Below, one piece after another: positions 36,501-51,500 of a stretch of 64,000 bases of DNA. The stretch comes from Haemonchus contortus. Its lineage: Eukaryota; Nematoda; Chromadorea; Rhabditida; Trichostrongylidae. The stretch is from assembly GCA_000469685.2 (NCBI GenBank), contig LS997563.1:39472468-39536467 (forward strand), given 5' to 3'. A model generated the notes under the pieces. The model was not told where the DNA came from. It worked only from the letters and a program-made list of their open reading frames with translations, and did not search any database. Every line of letters begins with the position of its first letter. Positions within the stretch are counted from its first letter, which is position 1. The position numbers were made by a program, and so were the translations under genes.

Positions 36501-39500
36501 TGATTTTTGTTTTCTTCGTTTTTCTTTTTTTACTTTATTTCTCAGTGGTGACGGTTCTAAACTTTTTTCCTCGGAAAATGAAGAGCTGACTTTTTCTTCG
36601 AAGCATCTCTAATATTTGCATACTCCCGGTAGACAGGACCGGTGCCTTCCACTGCACGTAAACAAGTTAGCTTTACGATTCGCCAAGTTTTCGTATCTGT
36701 TTTTGTTATTCACTCTTTGTCTGGTTCATCGACGTCACAGCTTTTCCATGATTATTTTTATCTTTTTTGACTACCACTTGTTTGGAGGTTTTTGTAGAAT
36801 TTAATAAACTTAATCAATCTTGGCGATTGGAAGTGTTTGAAATCCCCAGAAAAGAACGTCAAAAATGATGTCAAGGAATAAATAAGAGAGCGTAAAGTGC
36901 AAAATAATGATTAACAAAAGTTAACCCTACGGGAATTCGACGTTTCAGATAAGCCAAAGGAGGACGACATCCATCACTGACTTTGTATTTTGGATAATAA
37001 TTATTGCTCGATACTAGATAATTGTTAATTACGGTAAAGTACTGTAATCGATATGCACTCCCAGGAGTTCTTTGTGAACCGATCAGTTGCGCTGAGTCTA
37101 CTGTTAACACTCTAAGTGAAACAGTAAACCACGGAACTTATTTTGTACAGTCTAAGAATCCATAGAGGTTACGGTAGTAAATAATATATTAGTAAATAAT
37201 ATATCTGTCGGAGAGTGAAGAGGTTACGTAAAAGTAATTGTAATTAGTAGTAATTAGCAATAGTAATAGTAACTTTTATTATTTTGCCATTATATATACA
37301 TATATATTATTTCTACCGCTACTGTAGTGTCGAAGCAATTATTGTTATATCATTTTATCACCTAATATCACTGCCCGCTATAAATTTCGGTATTATTATA
37401 TAATACCAATTTCTGAATGAAAGTAAATGCTTGTTGAGTAGAAAATAGATGGGAACAGGCTGCTTTTGAATTTTCTTCACCTCTGCTACATATTTTCTCT
37501 TAAAAAACAGATACTCTTTGAGTGAATAGCTAGTCAACATATACAATATTTGTCATTAAGAGGTTTCACCCTCCTTTATTCGAGCATTTTTTATACTTAA
37601 CTTTATTCAGGGTCTATTTCAACATGTGCTTAAACAGGTGAGTGGCAACAATTCGAAGCATCACTCGTATGTGTTTGTGATAGGAGGCACTTGTTTAAGC
37701 ATGGTCTCGACTTTTTTTTATATTCCCGACACCTATTTCAATGATTTCACCTCACATTTAAGTTACCGGTGTGATTGCGAAATCTAACTCTTTGGTTCTT
37801 TCGTCCGGAGCACTTCCAACCACTTTTCTGTGCGTCCGCTCATATTGACCAAGGTCGGCGTCAGCATCAAGAGCGGTGACAAGAATCCGAAGGGATTTGA
37901 TAGGATTTCGAAACGGCTGGATGCCTTATTATGGGTATGGGTTCAGAGTTTTGAATCGATGGATGCCCTGATTTCGAGCCCTACTTCTCTCTCTCTACTG
38001 TTTTCGAGGCTGTAAATCGTGGAACATAGTTTTTGGTAGCAGTTCCGATGAGGGAAAAAGTTCGTGATCCACAACTCGGATTTACTGGTTTTACCTTAGA
38101 TGAAAGTTATACCTCCAAGTTCTCTCCTCGAGAATCTGTCCTTTTTGTTTCTCACCATTTATAGCTAAGCGAGTTTTGAGCTGCACGGGACTTGGAAGCA
38201 CTTTACTATCTAATCCTCGATCTAATCTTCACAATAGTACAACCCTCAGTACATCAGCGATCATGCTCCATATAAATGCTGGTCATTCTATTACTATGCA
38301 CTACTACGATGTATCTAGTTCCTGTCGTATGTTATTCGTTGTTTTCATAAGAAGTTGTGTCAAATTTCATATGCAGGCATCATTCCCATAATCATCTCAT
38401 AGTGCACGGTAGAGGTTCAGTACGGGGCCTGAAGGTACGCCCATGAGTGTGTAGGTGGATAACATCAGCATATTAGTTGATAAATGTCCATCTCCTTGAA
38501 TTCTTTTTCAAACTACTTGTTTCTTCGGATTCTCCTTCTCTAGCAGTGAAATAAAGGTCACTTCGATGCAGAGAACCACCAGTTTGACGAGGGACATGGC
38601 CCCGTGCCCATATGCTAAATTAGCTTTTAGAATGGTCATTCTCACTTTCTAGTCATTTGTGCTGTAGGGAGCGATCTATTTAAACCAGCTCGGTTTTTTG
38701 TATTGTATTAGACTATTACTTGTATTAGACTTGAGCTTAACTGGTATATCGTCAAGCTCACAGTCAATAAAAGCTGTGCAGTTGATTAGATGAGCGGACT
38801 TTCCCATTAAAAATGGCTATTGCTGAAGAAAAAGCGAAGGTATAATTTTCTATAACTGAGTCTCATTGGTTGCATTTTTCATCATTAAACATCGTTCTTC
38901 ATTCATATCTGATCATGATAACGAAGGGGACGGGATATTGCAACGATGGCTTGACGAGCATTCTCTCAGCATAATAATGTGGAATTCTGAGTGGAATTGA
39001 ACAATATTACATTCTTGCATATCATATTAATATATAAATAATTTTGCCTCGGAGAATATCTACTTGCTGCAATCCCGGATGATCTGTCTAGGTCCCATTG
39101 TTACTTCAATGATAACGCTTCCCGTGAGCGCTCGTGTAAGATTTTGCAGTGGCGCAGTTCCTCTTGCGTTACCTACACCGGATCATTCTGACGAGGTACT
39201 AAGCACATTTTCTTCTACACTTCAAAATTATTAGTACTGCTATGGGTACACAAATTTTCTCAGTTGTACCACATCGCCAACTAAAAAAATTGAACCAAAT
39301 TTACCATTTTCCTTATCACTGAAACTTTCTAAGGCAATAAAGCACCCCAATGGAATGTTCTATCCGATGAGGTTACATTTTTGCGAGTAGTGACGAATGG
39401 GTTGAAGGGTCAGATGCCAAAAACACAAATCTGGAGAAGGGCGATCTGATCCCGGATCAGCTGGAGTCCATATCTATTCTTAACTCTAGAATGCAAGATA

Positions 39501-42500
39501 TGTAGAGTTGAGGGTCGGGCGAGGTCCTTTTACACGATCTTTTCGAATTTGAAGGTGGTGTAGTGGCAAGCGGCACACCAATCCGTGGTCCAAGCCCCGA
39601 ATCGATACCCGCCCAAGTCAACTTAGTTTTCATCCTTTCAAGGTCGGGTAACTAGAACCGTACGCGAGAGAATGGAAGCACTAATTTGTCTTTGGCTGAC
39701 CAACGCAAGTTATTGTATAGGCCTCGAAAAATAATCACAAACATTAAAAGCTCCACAATTTAAGAAGACGCCCTCGATACGTCTTCTTGAATTGGGGAGT
39801 TTTTGAAGTTTTTTGGGGAGTTTTTAAAGTTTGATATTTTTACATTTAACATTATAGTTTTTTAATAAATTGGTAGTGAGACGCGGAATCTAGCAAGTAT
39901 CCCACCGTTAAGAAAAAATGATCAAGATAGTCTGCTTTTTTGTTGTTTTTTTAAATCGAATGGTAAACAAACTTACATAGCAGGGAGGGAAGAACGGCCA
40001 CTAGCCCAGCTCTTTGTTAGTTTACTTCCGAAAATATGACCTTGCTTGTTGACCATTATTGAACAATCGCACACAAAACGCTGTTGATCCTCTCTTTTTT
40101 CACGATCAGGGCGTATGGGAATCCGTTTCGTCGGACTCCCATGGTATCAATGTTCCCGTCTGTAGAAAACCTCCAGTAGGATAATAATGATCCTGATACC
40201 AGGAGCAGTTTTTAGTTTCCCATCACCCTTTATTCCGGATGTGAAAACCCTATTTCTCATTATTCGCTCTAAATCTTTCACTTTATCGGACTTCTTTTTT
40301 TCATCGAAGGTTGTCCATGAGAAGGTGCTAATTTCTTTTGTCTAATCTTTTCCACGTTGAAAGTTTTTATCATTTGAAGCTTTTTTGCCGAGTTAATCGC
40401 TTCGCTGACATTTGCTATCGCAGCAATGAGTCATGGGACTTCGGGTCTATCGATGCTTCTCGTTAAATGATTGCCAAAGTCCACCCGTCTGCTTCCCGGC
40501 TCACGAACGAAATTTGTTCACCTGGCCAGCTACAGCTTGTGTGTGGGAGGTGGGAAGCGTAACTTAATCTGACGAAATCGATCAGAATTGTTTGATGAAC
40601 GTCAGCCATCAGGAGATGAGCTTCGCTAAGAAGTATTTCAGCTTACCATTTCGATTACGGTGGCCGCCACTGAACGTGGAAATGGTGGGTTAACTTGTGA
40701 CTCTAAGAGTTTGTCTACATCCTCCAGCTCTTTTTTTACTTGGTTTCTGTTGTGAGAGTAGAATATCGTAATCTTTGCTCCCATAACTTTTCCGTGAGAG
40801 TTGGGTTCGAAAGAAAGGGGGTCACTGGGCTGAAATTAAGGAGGAAACCCATTCAATTATAGAAACCCTTGATATTTGATTAACCCTAATGGGAGTAACC
40901 TAATGCTCGCCCTGTTCGATGAGCATTTTCAATTCATCCGTCAATTACCAAAATTAGATTGGATTTTTTCGTCGAGCTTGACGAGTTAGAGTTCGATCAA
41001 AGGGAGACTGGGAGTTTTTGAGGTGATTCTATTTGAAAAAACTCTCTTCCAATCAATTTACCTGGAGTGGTCTTTTTTGAAGTTGGAGCTGTATCTTGTA
41101 TTTGTATTTTCGTCGACTAGTTTTTGTATTTGTATGTATTTGTATTTGAACGTTTTTTGTAGTCTCCCACTAAATTGGCTACTACTGCCTACATAGCTTG
41201 AGTAGCTTTTTACAACTTTTCAGTCATTTTAACCAACTAGAGAAAATATAGAGAGTTCTACTATTCATGGCAGTGCTTGCTTTACACCTCAGATCCCCTC
41301 TGTCCCCGTCAGACCCCAAAAAATTAAATAGTAACACCTCTTCCTGTCTCGGGTAGATTCTTATTTGTTTCTGTATTTACTTACTTATTCAACTGTTTAC
41401 ATATAAAGGCGTGCCACAATTGACGACAACTTGGAGATGTCCGTAAAAGTAGGATGATGAATAGCAGTTGTTTATGATGTGTTAGACGGCCATCTGCACC
41501 CTCGCCTTCCCCCTCGTCAGAAGTTGTGTACTTCGGGTCCTAGGCAGATACCGGTAATGGAGTAGAGAGTAAAAAATGTGTAATCGGAACTAGTAGGGCT
41601 TTTTGTTTAGGGGTCGATGCGAGGTATCGTTTGGAAACTTCTAGGGCTATTACGTCTTGATATCAGTTTAGGAAGTTTAGTCATTGCGTGTCGAAAGAGC
41701 CCGGTCATTGATTTACCAGGAACCATCGTATAGTTTCAAAGAAACTTGTCATTTAATGCTGGAACATGTAGTAGTAAATGATTAATAGTTGCAACAAGTG
41801 TACAAAGTAGAAGATTCATATGTTTACTGGCTAAAGTTGTGGACGCCCTACTTTCTAGCTCCTTTCATGAGTTATGGGGGTTAGGACTGCCGTGGCGTAA
41901 AAGTCGTCCCAGGCGTAAGCCAGTAAGCCAAACAAATGGTATGCTTAGTTAGTTTTTGTTAAAATAGGACTACTCCTGAACGATTATTGGTCTTAACCGT
42001 TATTAGTTACGCTCAATATTCCGGACTTGTAGCTTTGTTTGAGGAAGGTCATATTTTGTTTCCTGCAGTACTTACAACCTCTTTCAAATGTTACTATTTA
42101 AGCTTTTATGAGACACAATTCGATAGTTTTTGAATAAATTAATAATGAATGCACGGACTTTAAGGAAGACAACGTTTTCATTAATCCTTCGCAGTACAGG
42201 AATCGATCTCTGAACCATCAACGTAGTGGCGGCGCCTCTTGCTGATTCACTTCTTTTGTCTTCCTGGAACTGCTCCTACTTTTCACCTACTCCTAATTGA
42301 GTACTTGTGCCTCAGTACTGCTGAATCTATCAGTCTGGAGACCATGGTGCTCTTCAGTGATGAAGGGCTTTGTAATCTTACGTTACCCATGACAAAAAGA
42401 TATTGGAAACTCAGCTGAACGTCAGCCTTCAAAATTTGTCAAACTGCAAATTTATGTAAACGCGTGAAATCAATAGCCACTAGTCACTGAGGACCATTCT

Positions 42501-45500
42501 AGATTCACCAGGCTTTCAGAAGGTCTGGTATGCTTTAATTTTCAGATGTCTTTGGATATAAATTTGACTTAACAAATTTCGGTTTATTTAATTTCAACGG
42601 AATTACTTTTACTTACTTTTCTTAATCCTCTCAGTCAAACAACATACAGCTTTATCACTTTCATTCCTGTAGAGCAGCACATGGCAAGTATTATTAGTAA
42701 CATTTGATATATTTTTATTGGTATTTTTGCAATATTTTTGTAGTAGGAATGGGATACTGTAACTTGGAAGGTTCATTCTCATACTGCAACATTTATCTGC
42801 GTTGGTTGCATAACGCTATTTTCTACCGCCTATTTTTCCACTCACATCTTTTTGTACGTTCCCAATAATGGTATTGGGCCTGCTCTTGTTTAGAACCTCT
42901 GTTTACATAGCTGTTTGTCAGCATCGATTTAGTTTTTACTGCAGCATTCTGATAGCAGGACTGTAGGATTAACTAAACAGTCAATATAGTGTTGGTCATA
43001 CTTACAGGCGTGTTTGCAGGCTTTTTAGTAGTGAATTACGAAATTCTTCACTCGAACGTTCGAATGACCGCATAGGCTTTTTGCTAAGCTCTATTGGATA
43101 CTTGAATAGCACTGAATACTATTTGTCTTAATTGAGTTATCTCCGCTTTCGCGAACCCTTTCGTTCCTCACACTGTCGTTCCTGGATTCCTGGGTTGCCA
43201 TACTAGGAATGTTTCCTGTTTTGGAGACCATAAGTTCCTGTGGGTATTTATTAATCGCTTTATCAGATAGTCGGTAATCGATATGACGTCATTTTGATTT
43301 CTTGGACGCTTCCTGATTCCTACTGATTTTTTATCACAAAACTCATGGGTAGTATACGGAATGAATGAAGCGGATTGAAATTTTTGCATATGATATTGTC
43401 TTCTGCACCTGATTTTTTTCATCGCCCCTATTATTTTTTATTTTATTATTTTTATTTTTTATGCCATATTATTTCTTACTTTTTCAATTTTTCGCGGAGG
43501 TGATATACTACTATCTATATTTTCATTTTACCAGCTAATGAGAGTTTATTTCGTTGGCTCGTTTTTACTGGTGGTACAATTTTATCTCTATCTTTCTAGC
43601 CTGCTTATTTTTTTTATTTTTCTTATTTATCTGTGGTATGTGCACTATCGAAGTTTATCCATTGTTTCCAGCACTTTTCACATTGAGATCATAATGGTTT
43701 GGTCATTTACTTGCTCATGGGAGGAATTTTATGGAAGTATTTTCTTATTTTTATGTATTTCTTGCTTTAGTTCTATTTTGTTTTATTTGCTTTGAATCGC
43801 CATCCTTTTGTGAAGACACTGATCTCAAAGATCTCCCTTACAGAGAAGTTACTGAAGTTATAGCTGCAGTAGTTACTAAATGATAGGATTATTGATTTTT
43901 TCCAAATTCTTGAAGTCGTCGAGAAAATCGTTTTTTGGGTTCATATTTCTGATAATAGAAGGTGGCGAGGTTGTAGCTAGCAGTCGTCGTGCATCTGGGC
44001 TTTTTTAAGGTTTAGGCAAAGTAATTATCCAATCTATTTGCTGCTACTGCTACTGGGACCCATTTATTTTGGCCATACAAACGTTAATTCAAATAGAGCT
44101 GATGGTATTGTAGAATGCAGCAGTTCAATCTGGTTGTACGGATATTGAATTCTCTAAGATTTTTAGAGGATCGATTTTTGCCTCTTCTCCTTTTCTCTCT
44201 GGTTCTTCGTTCCGCCATCATCACACACCTGTTTTTCATTCACCATCAGAAAATTTTGGAAATTCAATGCCCGTTCATAGACTATTTTTTTCGAGGATCG
44301 AAATCGAACAAATCGGTGTTTATAAGCTTTTTTGACGGTCGCATATATTACTGGTACACACGTGGTTTCCGGCACTTGAACGATTCGCTTTCCTCCCTTA
44401 TCTCGTAGAATTTTACAGCCCTACAGTTGTACATACTATCTCTTGTGAATGAAACTCCTGCAATTGTATTGATTAAGGTTTTCTTTGGTTAAAAAAAGAA
44501 CGAAAATTAAAAATGGATTTGTCATGTGGAACATCCTATCGTCCCAAGGATTTTTATTCAACTTTTTTTTAAATTCATAGGAATTAAGATAAATTTTATG
44601 GAATATCATAGGAAACACAGGAACGCACTGTTGTTTTTCGCTTATAATTTGTCTGAAGTGATGGATGATTGATCAAATCAAAGGGAAAACAGCTCTGCCA
44701 GATACTGATATTAGTATAAATATAACACAAATGTAATTATATAAATATTAATAGTGATAATTATTATATATGAGAACTCATAACCAGTTTTTTAATGACC
44801 ATAGGTAGGGAAAGATCGAGTATCGATGGGCGCTGCTCCAGTGACTGAATCCCGAACCGGATTTGTTTGAGACCAACCTTACTGATACCTCCTAATCCCA
44901 GCACTGAACCTTTTCGTTTGGCAACATCAACGTGTTTTATATAGAACTGTGAATTTTATCCAGTAATTATAATGGCATGGCTCTGAAATTGGGCTCAAAC
45001 ATGCATGTTTCATGTAAGGGCGAATGACCGTGATTTACTTTTGGATGGCTTCTTCGCAGTTTCCGCTTCGTTCGTTTCAGAAGTTTGCTTCGATTCTTTT
45101 TTTTTTGGTTTAAGTTCTTTTTGAGCGGCATATAACTTTCTGAAGCCCCAGAAGATTCTAGCAAATATTTGCTTCCAAACACAGAATTAATGACCTCAAT
45201 GTTTTAAAATGAAAACGGGCGAATAATTTCTCAATTTTAATAACGGTTGGAAACAAACTTTCCCTCCTAATTCAGATTTTCGTGATACAGCAATGTCGCT
45301 TCAGCGAGTATTTAAATTAGTAAGTAATTCTATATTGAAATTTGGTCAGTCAAACTTTAGACTTTGCGATTCTAAACATAGGAGCTGTCATCAGTTCTTT
45401 TTCCCGACTTTGCTTTGTCGCTGAAAATGTCGTCCATCGTAGGGAGGAATAGAAAATGTCTGACGTTTGTTCTTATCAGTGTGCCTAAGCTGCCGTGCTA

Positions 45501-48500
45501 ACACCCTACCTGCACGTATCAGAGGCGACGTTTGATGAAATGATTTATTTTCCAATTTTTCGAAATCGTCATGGAACTCTCTTCAATTGAGGTCGGACCA
45601 AATCTGATGATTTGAGTCTACATAGTTGGTTTTCATTTACTTGCTTTTTACTGTTGGGTGTTGAGAACGAATCATCTTTTCAAAGTACGTATAAGATGTA
45701 TGAAGATATCTGGAATGTATGAAGCGTATCTTTTTCGGGGAGAGAAAGTCAGTTGATTTTCTCAGTGAATCTTTCATTCGTGCAGTGGTTGGAATCCGGG
45801 TCTACAAAAGTGGTGAAGGATGTTAAAAGATGTTCCTAATGCTCCGATATTAAATTTATCAATATCAAAGGATTCATATGTGTGTTACAGTTACAGTTAC
45901 ACGCACTGAATCTTGATCGTGCCCCCTTTTTTGTTGGGAAATTCTTGAGCTCGAATATCACTCCTTCTATATTCGGGAAAAAGTACTGGCTAGGTTCTTC
46001 TCTGCACGCCATGCTAGGTTTTTTCTCTAGTGAGTTTCGTGAAGTTGTTTCTCTCTCTGACAAATTTGTTTTCTTTCGAAAATGATGAATTGCTCATAGA
46101 TTTCATCAGTTAGTCATCAATTTAAGCAATTCCTAAGCGGAAAACTAACAGTGTGTTTCATAACTTTTCGGTGGCGAAATTTCTTTCTGGGTGTTTGAAA
46201 GCTTCTTGGATTTTTCTTCATCACAATTACTGTTTAATCACATCGTTTTCATAGTCATTCAGTTATTCTACTCATAACGCAGTGTGTTCATCTCTATAAA
46301 CTGAAGATACAGATAGGAGAGATGGGAAAGGTGTCGGTGCTCACAATCCATCCTTTCAGTAAATGTTCTAAAATGCTCTGCCGTACGGGTTTGTTATGAC
46401 GCTTTATTGGTGAACGTCTCTACTGAATGGCTGTCTTCAGGACCTGAAAATGGTTCGAAGCCCCTGATCTGTAACTACTTACTCGCGCAAGTGCCCAAAA
46501 CGCGCTCGGCTAGTTGCGACAACTCTCAGAAAATCAAACTTCGAAAAATTCCCAGCAAAGTGACCAACATTCTTCGGTTCCACCGGAGTTACACCCTCCT
46601 TCTACTTTTATCAGGCGGAATTTTGAGCTCGGAATAACTTCAGCAGCTATTTTCTCCAAAGTCGTCATCCAAGCGACAATGAGCCATGGGAAAGAACTAA
46701 GTTTTGTAGTGTTGATCGATGACGTTTACGGATGAGCCGACGCTTTCAACGTCCATTCAGTATCGTGGCGGCGTTTGAATACGTCTTTGGCGTATACAAT
46801 AACTTGCGATGTCAGGCGGAGTCCAGTCTGTGGTCCTACTATCAACTGACGCTCCGGAGGGACCTAAAGCGGTGTGCGGTATATGGTAGGCCTAAGTGGG
46901 GGTTAGTTTGATCTGTTAGGGTTCATTCATTGCAATAATGCATTGGGAAGCATGAGGAATATTACTGCAGTATACTTTTTGGTTAGAGGCCAAGGTAGAT
47001 GATAACTCCAGAGTTCCCATGCACGGGGCTTCAGCTCAGAGTATTGTGAGTGTATATTCTGTCTTGGAAACTGGAGCCTTTGCTTTTTTGCCTCTCATTT
47101 TACCAGTAAACGCACTTTGGTTACTTTTGAGAAATTTTGTTGCTGGCCGTGAACCATGAAGTAAATCTTTTTAGATGGCTGGTAGTCTGGATTGTCCCAA
47201 AGGTAATCAGGTAGTAGAAGTGCCGGCGACGTTTTAAGCCCCTACCTTTCTGCTGTTGAAGTGGAGGAGCTCATAATCAATTGATCAGGCTCCATTTCAT
47301 TACGGTGCAGAGACATATTCCTTTTCGAACTCATAGATGCCCTTCCCGACAACTTTATATTTAGAGGAGAAATTTTTGGTTTGTTTTGGGAAATATGTGG
47401 GCCTGAATTTTTCTCAGACACAGATTTTTCCAGCCAAACCAGTGGTGGCGTGAGAAAATGTAACAGAAGGCATGTTAATGGATTTTTTGTGAAGATGCTC
47501 TGGATTTAAATCCCGAAGTCCCAGGAATCCTCCCTCCCTACGAAGGAAATGGTTGCTATTTCTAGGCTAACAATAAGACTTCTGAGGGGGTGTCCTGTTC
47601 CTTTTTTTGAAAGGCGATTCAGATTCTGCTTTGTCTACAACTGTATAATGTGCTAGAGTGGAGTAAGATTGTTTGTTAACATCTTAGCCAAATTTTAGGT
47701 CATCTTGTAGTCAGGATTTCCGATTTTCTAGTCTATTCCGATTTCCCGTTCACTGTTTCCATAAGAAAGGAATGTGAACCTTTATTATATCGATATCTCT
47801 CATCACCCTTTTTTCTAATCATCTCGTTTCATCCAACTTTCTCTTTTTCATCCTTTGATTGAAACTTTTCTACAAGGTTCTCTAAAAATCAGTTACTCCT
47901 TTTCTGGCCACTATCTAATGCATGCTGTGATCAGCTATTCAATGCGAATTTTGTTCGGAGCACTGTAATTTGCATGAGATAAACCTACTGACCACTCAAG
48001 AGACTAGAGGTGCTGTGAAAAGCGCTAGACTAGTCGATAGTCTGAGGGAAGGGGTCCTTAGGTCATATGCTCTGAACTTTGGAAGAACAAGTGTTTGCAA
48101 AAGCCTAAGAAATAGCAGGTGCCCAGACAGTTTTATAAATTGAGTCGTCATTGTTTCTTCTTTCAACCCCATTTCATCGAACCTTTTTTTGGTTCCGACA
48201 TGACGCTTCTCAGACGTCACTGAGAAGTACTTCCTTTTTAATTGACGTAACAAACTTCCTTCTTTTTCACATAGCAGTTCTTTTTATTGAGATAGAAACT
48301 AATCAACAGAATAGTTAAGGGTGTGTCTCGCTTATCAAAGAACTAACATTGCCATCGTAAACACAATTGTCTATCCATCCATGTCGAACGAACGATAACT
48401 GAACGGCAAGGGGTGCAGACATTTATAGAGCTCCATGGCGTAATTTTTACGTTCAATTTTACGAAGCGAAAAGTCCGAGCTGACAGGCCAAATTGATTTA

Positions 48501-51500
48501 TTGCTAGGAAATAGCCTTTCTCAGACTACATTAGATATGAGGAGGCGAGCCTTTTTCGTAAAGCATGGGCTAAACCGACCAAAAGTAGTTAAATTATGGT
48601 TAGAGCTAGTACAGGCTCACTCCTTGAGCTTCTTGTCTCTATCTCAGTGGGAGGGTAGGTCGCATTCCGAGAGAAAGACCGGAAAATTATGCTGGAGGGC
48701 ATTTTTGCGCATTATGCCCACCCTGGTCCTGACTTGTTTTTTTTTCAGTCAACAAAACTACTTTTTCTAAAGATGGTAAACAATATAGGTGGTGGTACCG
48801 TTCACGAAAAGATGATTAATGAGATCGGTTCCTACCTAGGCCCCTGTCAACTGTGTCCCTAGTTCTGAAACGAATAGTGATTTGTAGCAAAAGTCGGATG
48901 CGTGGCGCATACCGAATCGTTCGTGAGAGCCGGGCGACTCACTTTCCTGTCTTTTTTGCACAAATGTACTTGGCCAATTTAATGTCTGCTGCAGATGTCA
49001 ACATAACTGGGAGATTTTTGTGAAATACAAAAATAATCTTCGGAATGAGTGGCATGAGCGAAGTTTACATTGCACGCGTAAAACGAGCATAAACGTAGCT
49101 ACAGTGGATTCACGCTTCGATTCATTCATCGCTTCCGGGACAGATTAACAGCACATAAAGTCTACTGTTTGTTGAGGAAATGGGCTTTTAAACGGTCCGT
49201 ACAAGGGCAAGAACAATCCTTCACACTGATCCTTTGAAGATTCTTATACTCTGGAAATAGGTTCAGGCTCAGAACGTTCCCCTCGTAACTAGCTGGCATG
49301 CTCGCTGGAGAGCAGCTATTCCGCAACTTTTTGAGATTTCATCAATTTTATTCTTTTCTGCTCTTGTTTGCACTATCCTTTTTAATTTTCTTTATCGGTT
49401 CGCAAACTTTTGAAGGATGACGGACTTTTCCAGATGTCCACAGCTTTATTTCAGTTCAACTGGCTTGAAAAATACGATTAAAGACGTTCATAGCCACACT
49501 TATGTTTTACGAGACAGTTATAGAGTCAGTTGTGCACTTGAACAGACAGAGAAATCCCATGCAAACTGCTCTATCGTGTTTCATCGCCGACGAGCGATTA
49601 CGGGTAAAATTTTATTGAATTTTTCTAATTTATTTTTCTGATTATTTTTATTCTTATTGGTATGACTTGCATAAAAGTCAATGTTTCGTATAATATGTTT
49701 GGGTCATGTTTACCGTTTCCATGAGTGAGTAGCTTACTTGATAACTAAACGAATAGAAAAGTTCTGTTCACCGTTCAATCAAGTACAATTTCCCTGTCAA
49801 ATTTGAATTCTGTCAACCCTGACATCGCATGAGCCTTATTTTCACGCATATTATTCCATTTATTTTAATTTCTTCAACAGAGCACTTTGAGAAACCGATC
49901 TCCTAGGAGAACTTTTCTTTTAAATAGCGTTATCTCTTTTTTCTCTCGAAAAATGAAAGCGAAAATAACGTGGAGTTGTAGAGCCTTCGATTTTCTATGA
50001 GAGCCTGTCGCTTGAGTAGTTCAATCCTTTCTCTGTGAGCTCTTCTTCGTTGGATTGAATGAGGATGCCCTTATTGAGTATATAGGTCCATTGCTCATTC
50101 ATTTGCTCGCAGAGTCACGCCGTAGCAAGATCAAGTGCATGGCGGATTATGTAGGTGCTGACCGTTGCCGGTCATTCGATCATTTCTCGTTTTTTTTCTA
50201 CCAGTAATTGTTACATCGATTGCAAGCCTAGTTCAATTACACATCCACATACTTCTATGATGCACGACGCTTCCACATCAAGGGGCGTTCATTGTTGCAT
50301 CTATTTTTACTTCCTGGAGAAACCTTTTCTACTTTTTGAAGAGTTCGTAAGTTAATCTTTTTGGTTTGCCATCGCGATCACGCCCATGCTATACGGCCAC
50401 CGATCTCCTCTAGAATTTGGCTTCATTTTTCATAAATAGGGGCTGTTCTACCATTTTTGAAGAATCTGGGCATACGGAGGTGCTCGATAGCGGTGATATC
50501 GTTTCTGAAAGAAAAGCTCTAACGGATCGTGCGATTTTGGTAAAAATCTCTATATATGTTATAACACCTAAAAATGAGCTAAGTAGAACTCGGCATCTTA
50601 GCCCTTGAAGATACTTTTTGGTAGTTTGCAAATGAATCTCATAGATTTTGCTAGGCCTTTTACTATTGAGGCCTGAGTCGCAATCCTAACCAAGCTAGGA
50701 ATCATTGAATGAATAAAAACAATTTAGCATTCAGCCCCATTCATGACAATGATCTGGACGTTGACTTTCGTTTGCTAGTGGGACCTATGAACCCACATAC
50801 TGGGTCGAAGAGTTTATGAGTGTAGTTGAACTCAATTATGCATTGTAAAGTTCGTCATAAACCTATCTGCCACTCCCTGTGGGTCGGGATACCCTGGATC
50901 TGTTCAGTTTAGGCGGCCTTCTTCTTCCATTTCGATATTTACCGTAATCTGACTATTTCTGGCCATTTCGGTTACGGATCGTTGAACCAAGCATAAAAGC
51001 CTGAGCTTTGAGGATCGCCATCGTAGTTACGACGATAGCCAATGCCCGAGATGGGTTTGTCCATGTCCTGTAAACATATTATCATCGTTTGGATACTGAT
51101 TATCGTCGATGGATTACAGGCGTCCTCTTCAGCTTTTTTTCCTCTTACTTCTGTTTTTGGTCCGAAACAGGACGAGATGACGGCTGGCTCTGGCCAGTTC
51201 CATGAAATAAAAAACAGTTAATGATTAGTTGGACCTTCACATTGTGTATTGGAGGAAACTGGCTTGGTCTTTGGCTCACTCTGGGTCGTTATATAGCGAT
51301 CTCACGGCGAAATAGAAATACAGTATAAGTATGGTACACTAAGAACTCAATGTTCTCTTGCAGTGTTTTCTCTTAATGCCTCCTATTCTACAAGTTACTC
51401 TTGATTACCAGTCAAGAAACGAGCTTTAAACTCAGCCTCTCCAACGAATCTGATCACAGCACGAGCGCATGGCGCATTCTGGGGAGTTTGATTCGGATCA

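Noticed and set aside
39549..39735. tRNA gene
   Set aside because: Only A- and B-box-like pieces are present, without a foldable acceptor stem, and the unit recurs with a shared non-tRNA tail, so it was called a SINE.
44163..44408. Overlapping plus and minus open frames of 97 and 70 codons
   Set aside because: The minus frame looks charged but has no acceptor; the plus frame is T-rich artefact; neither has homology.
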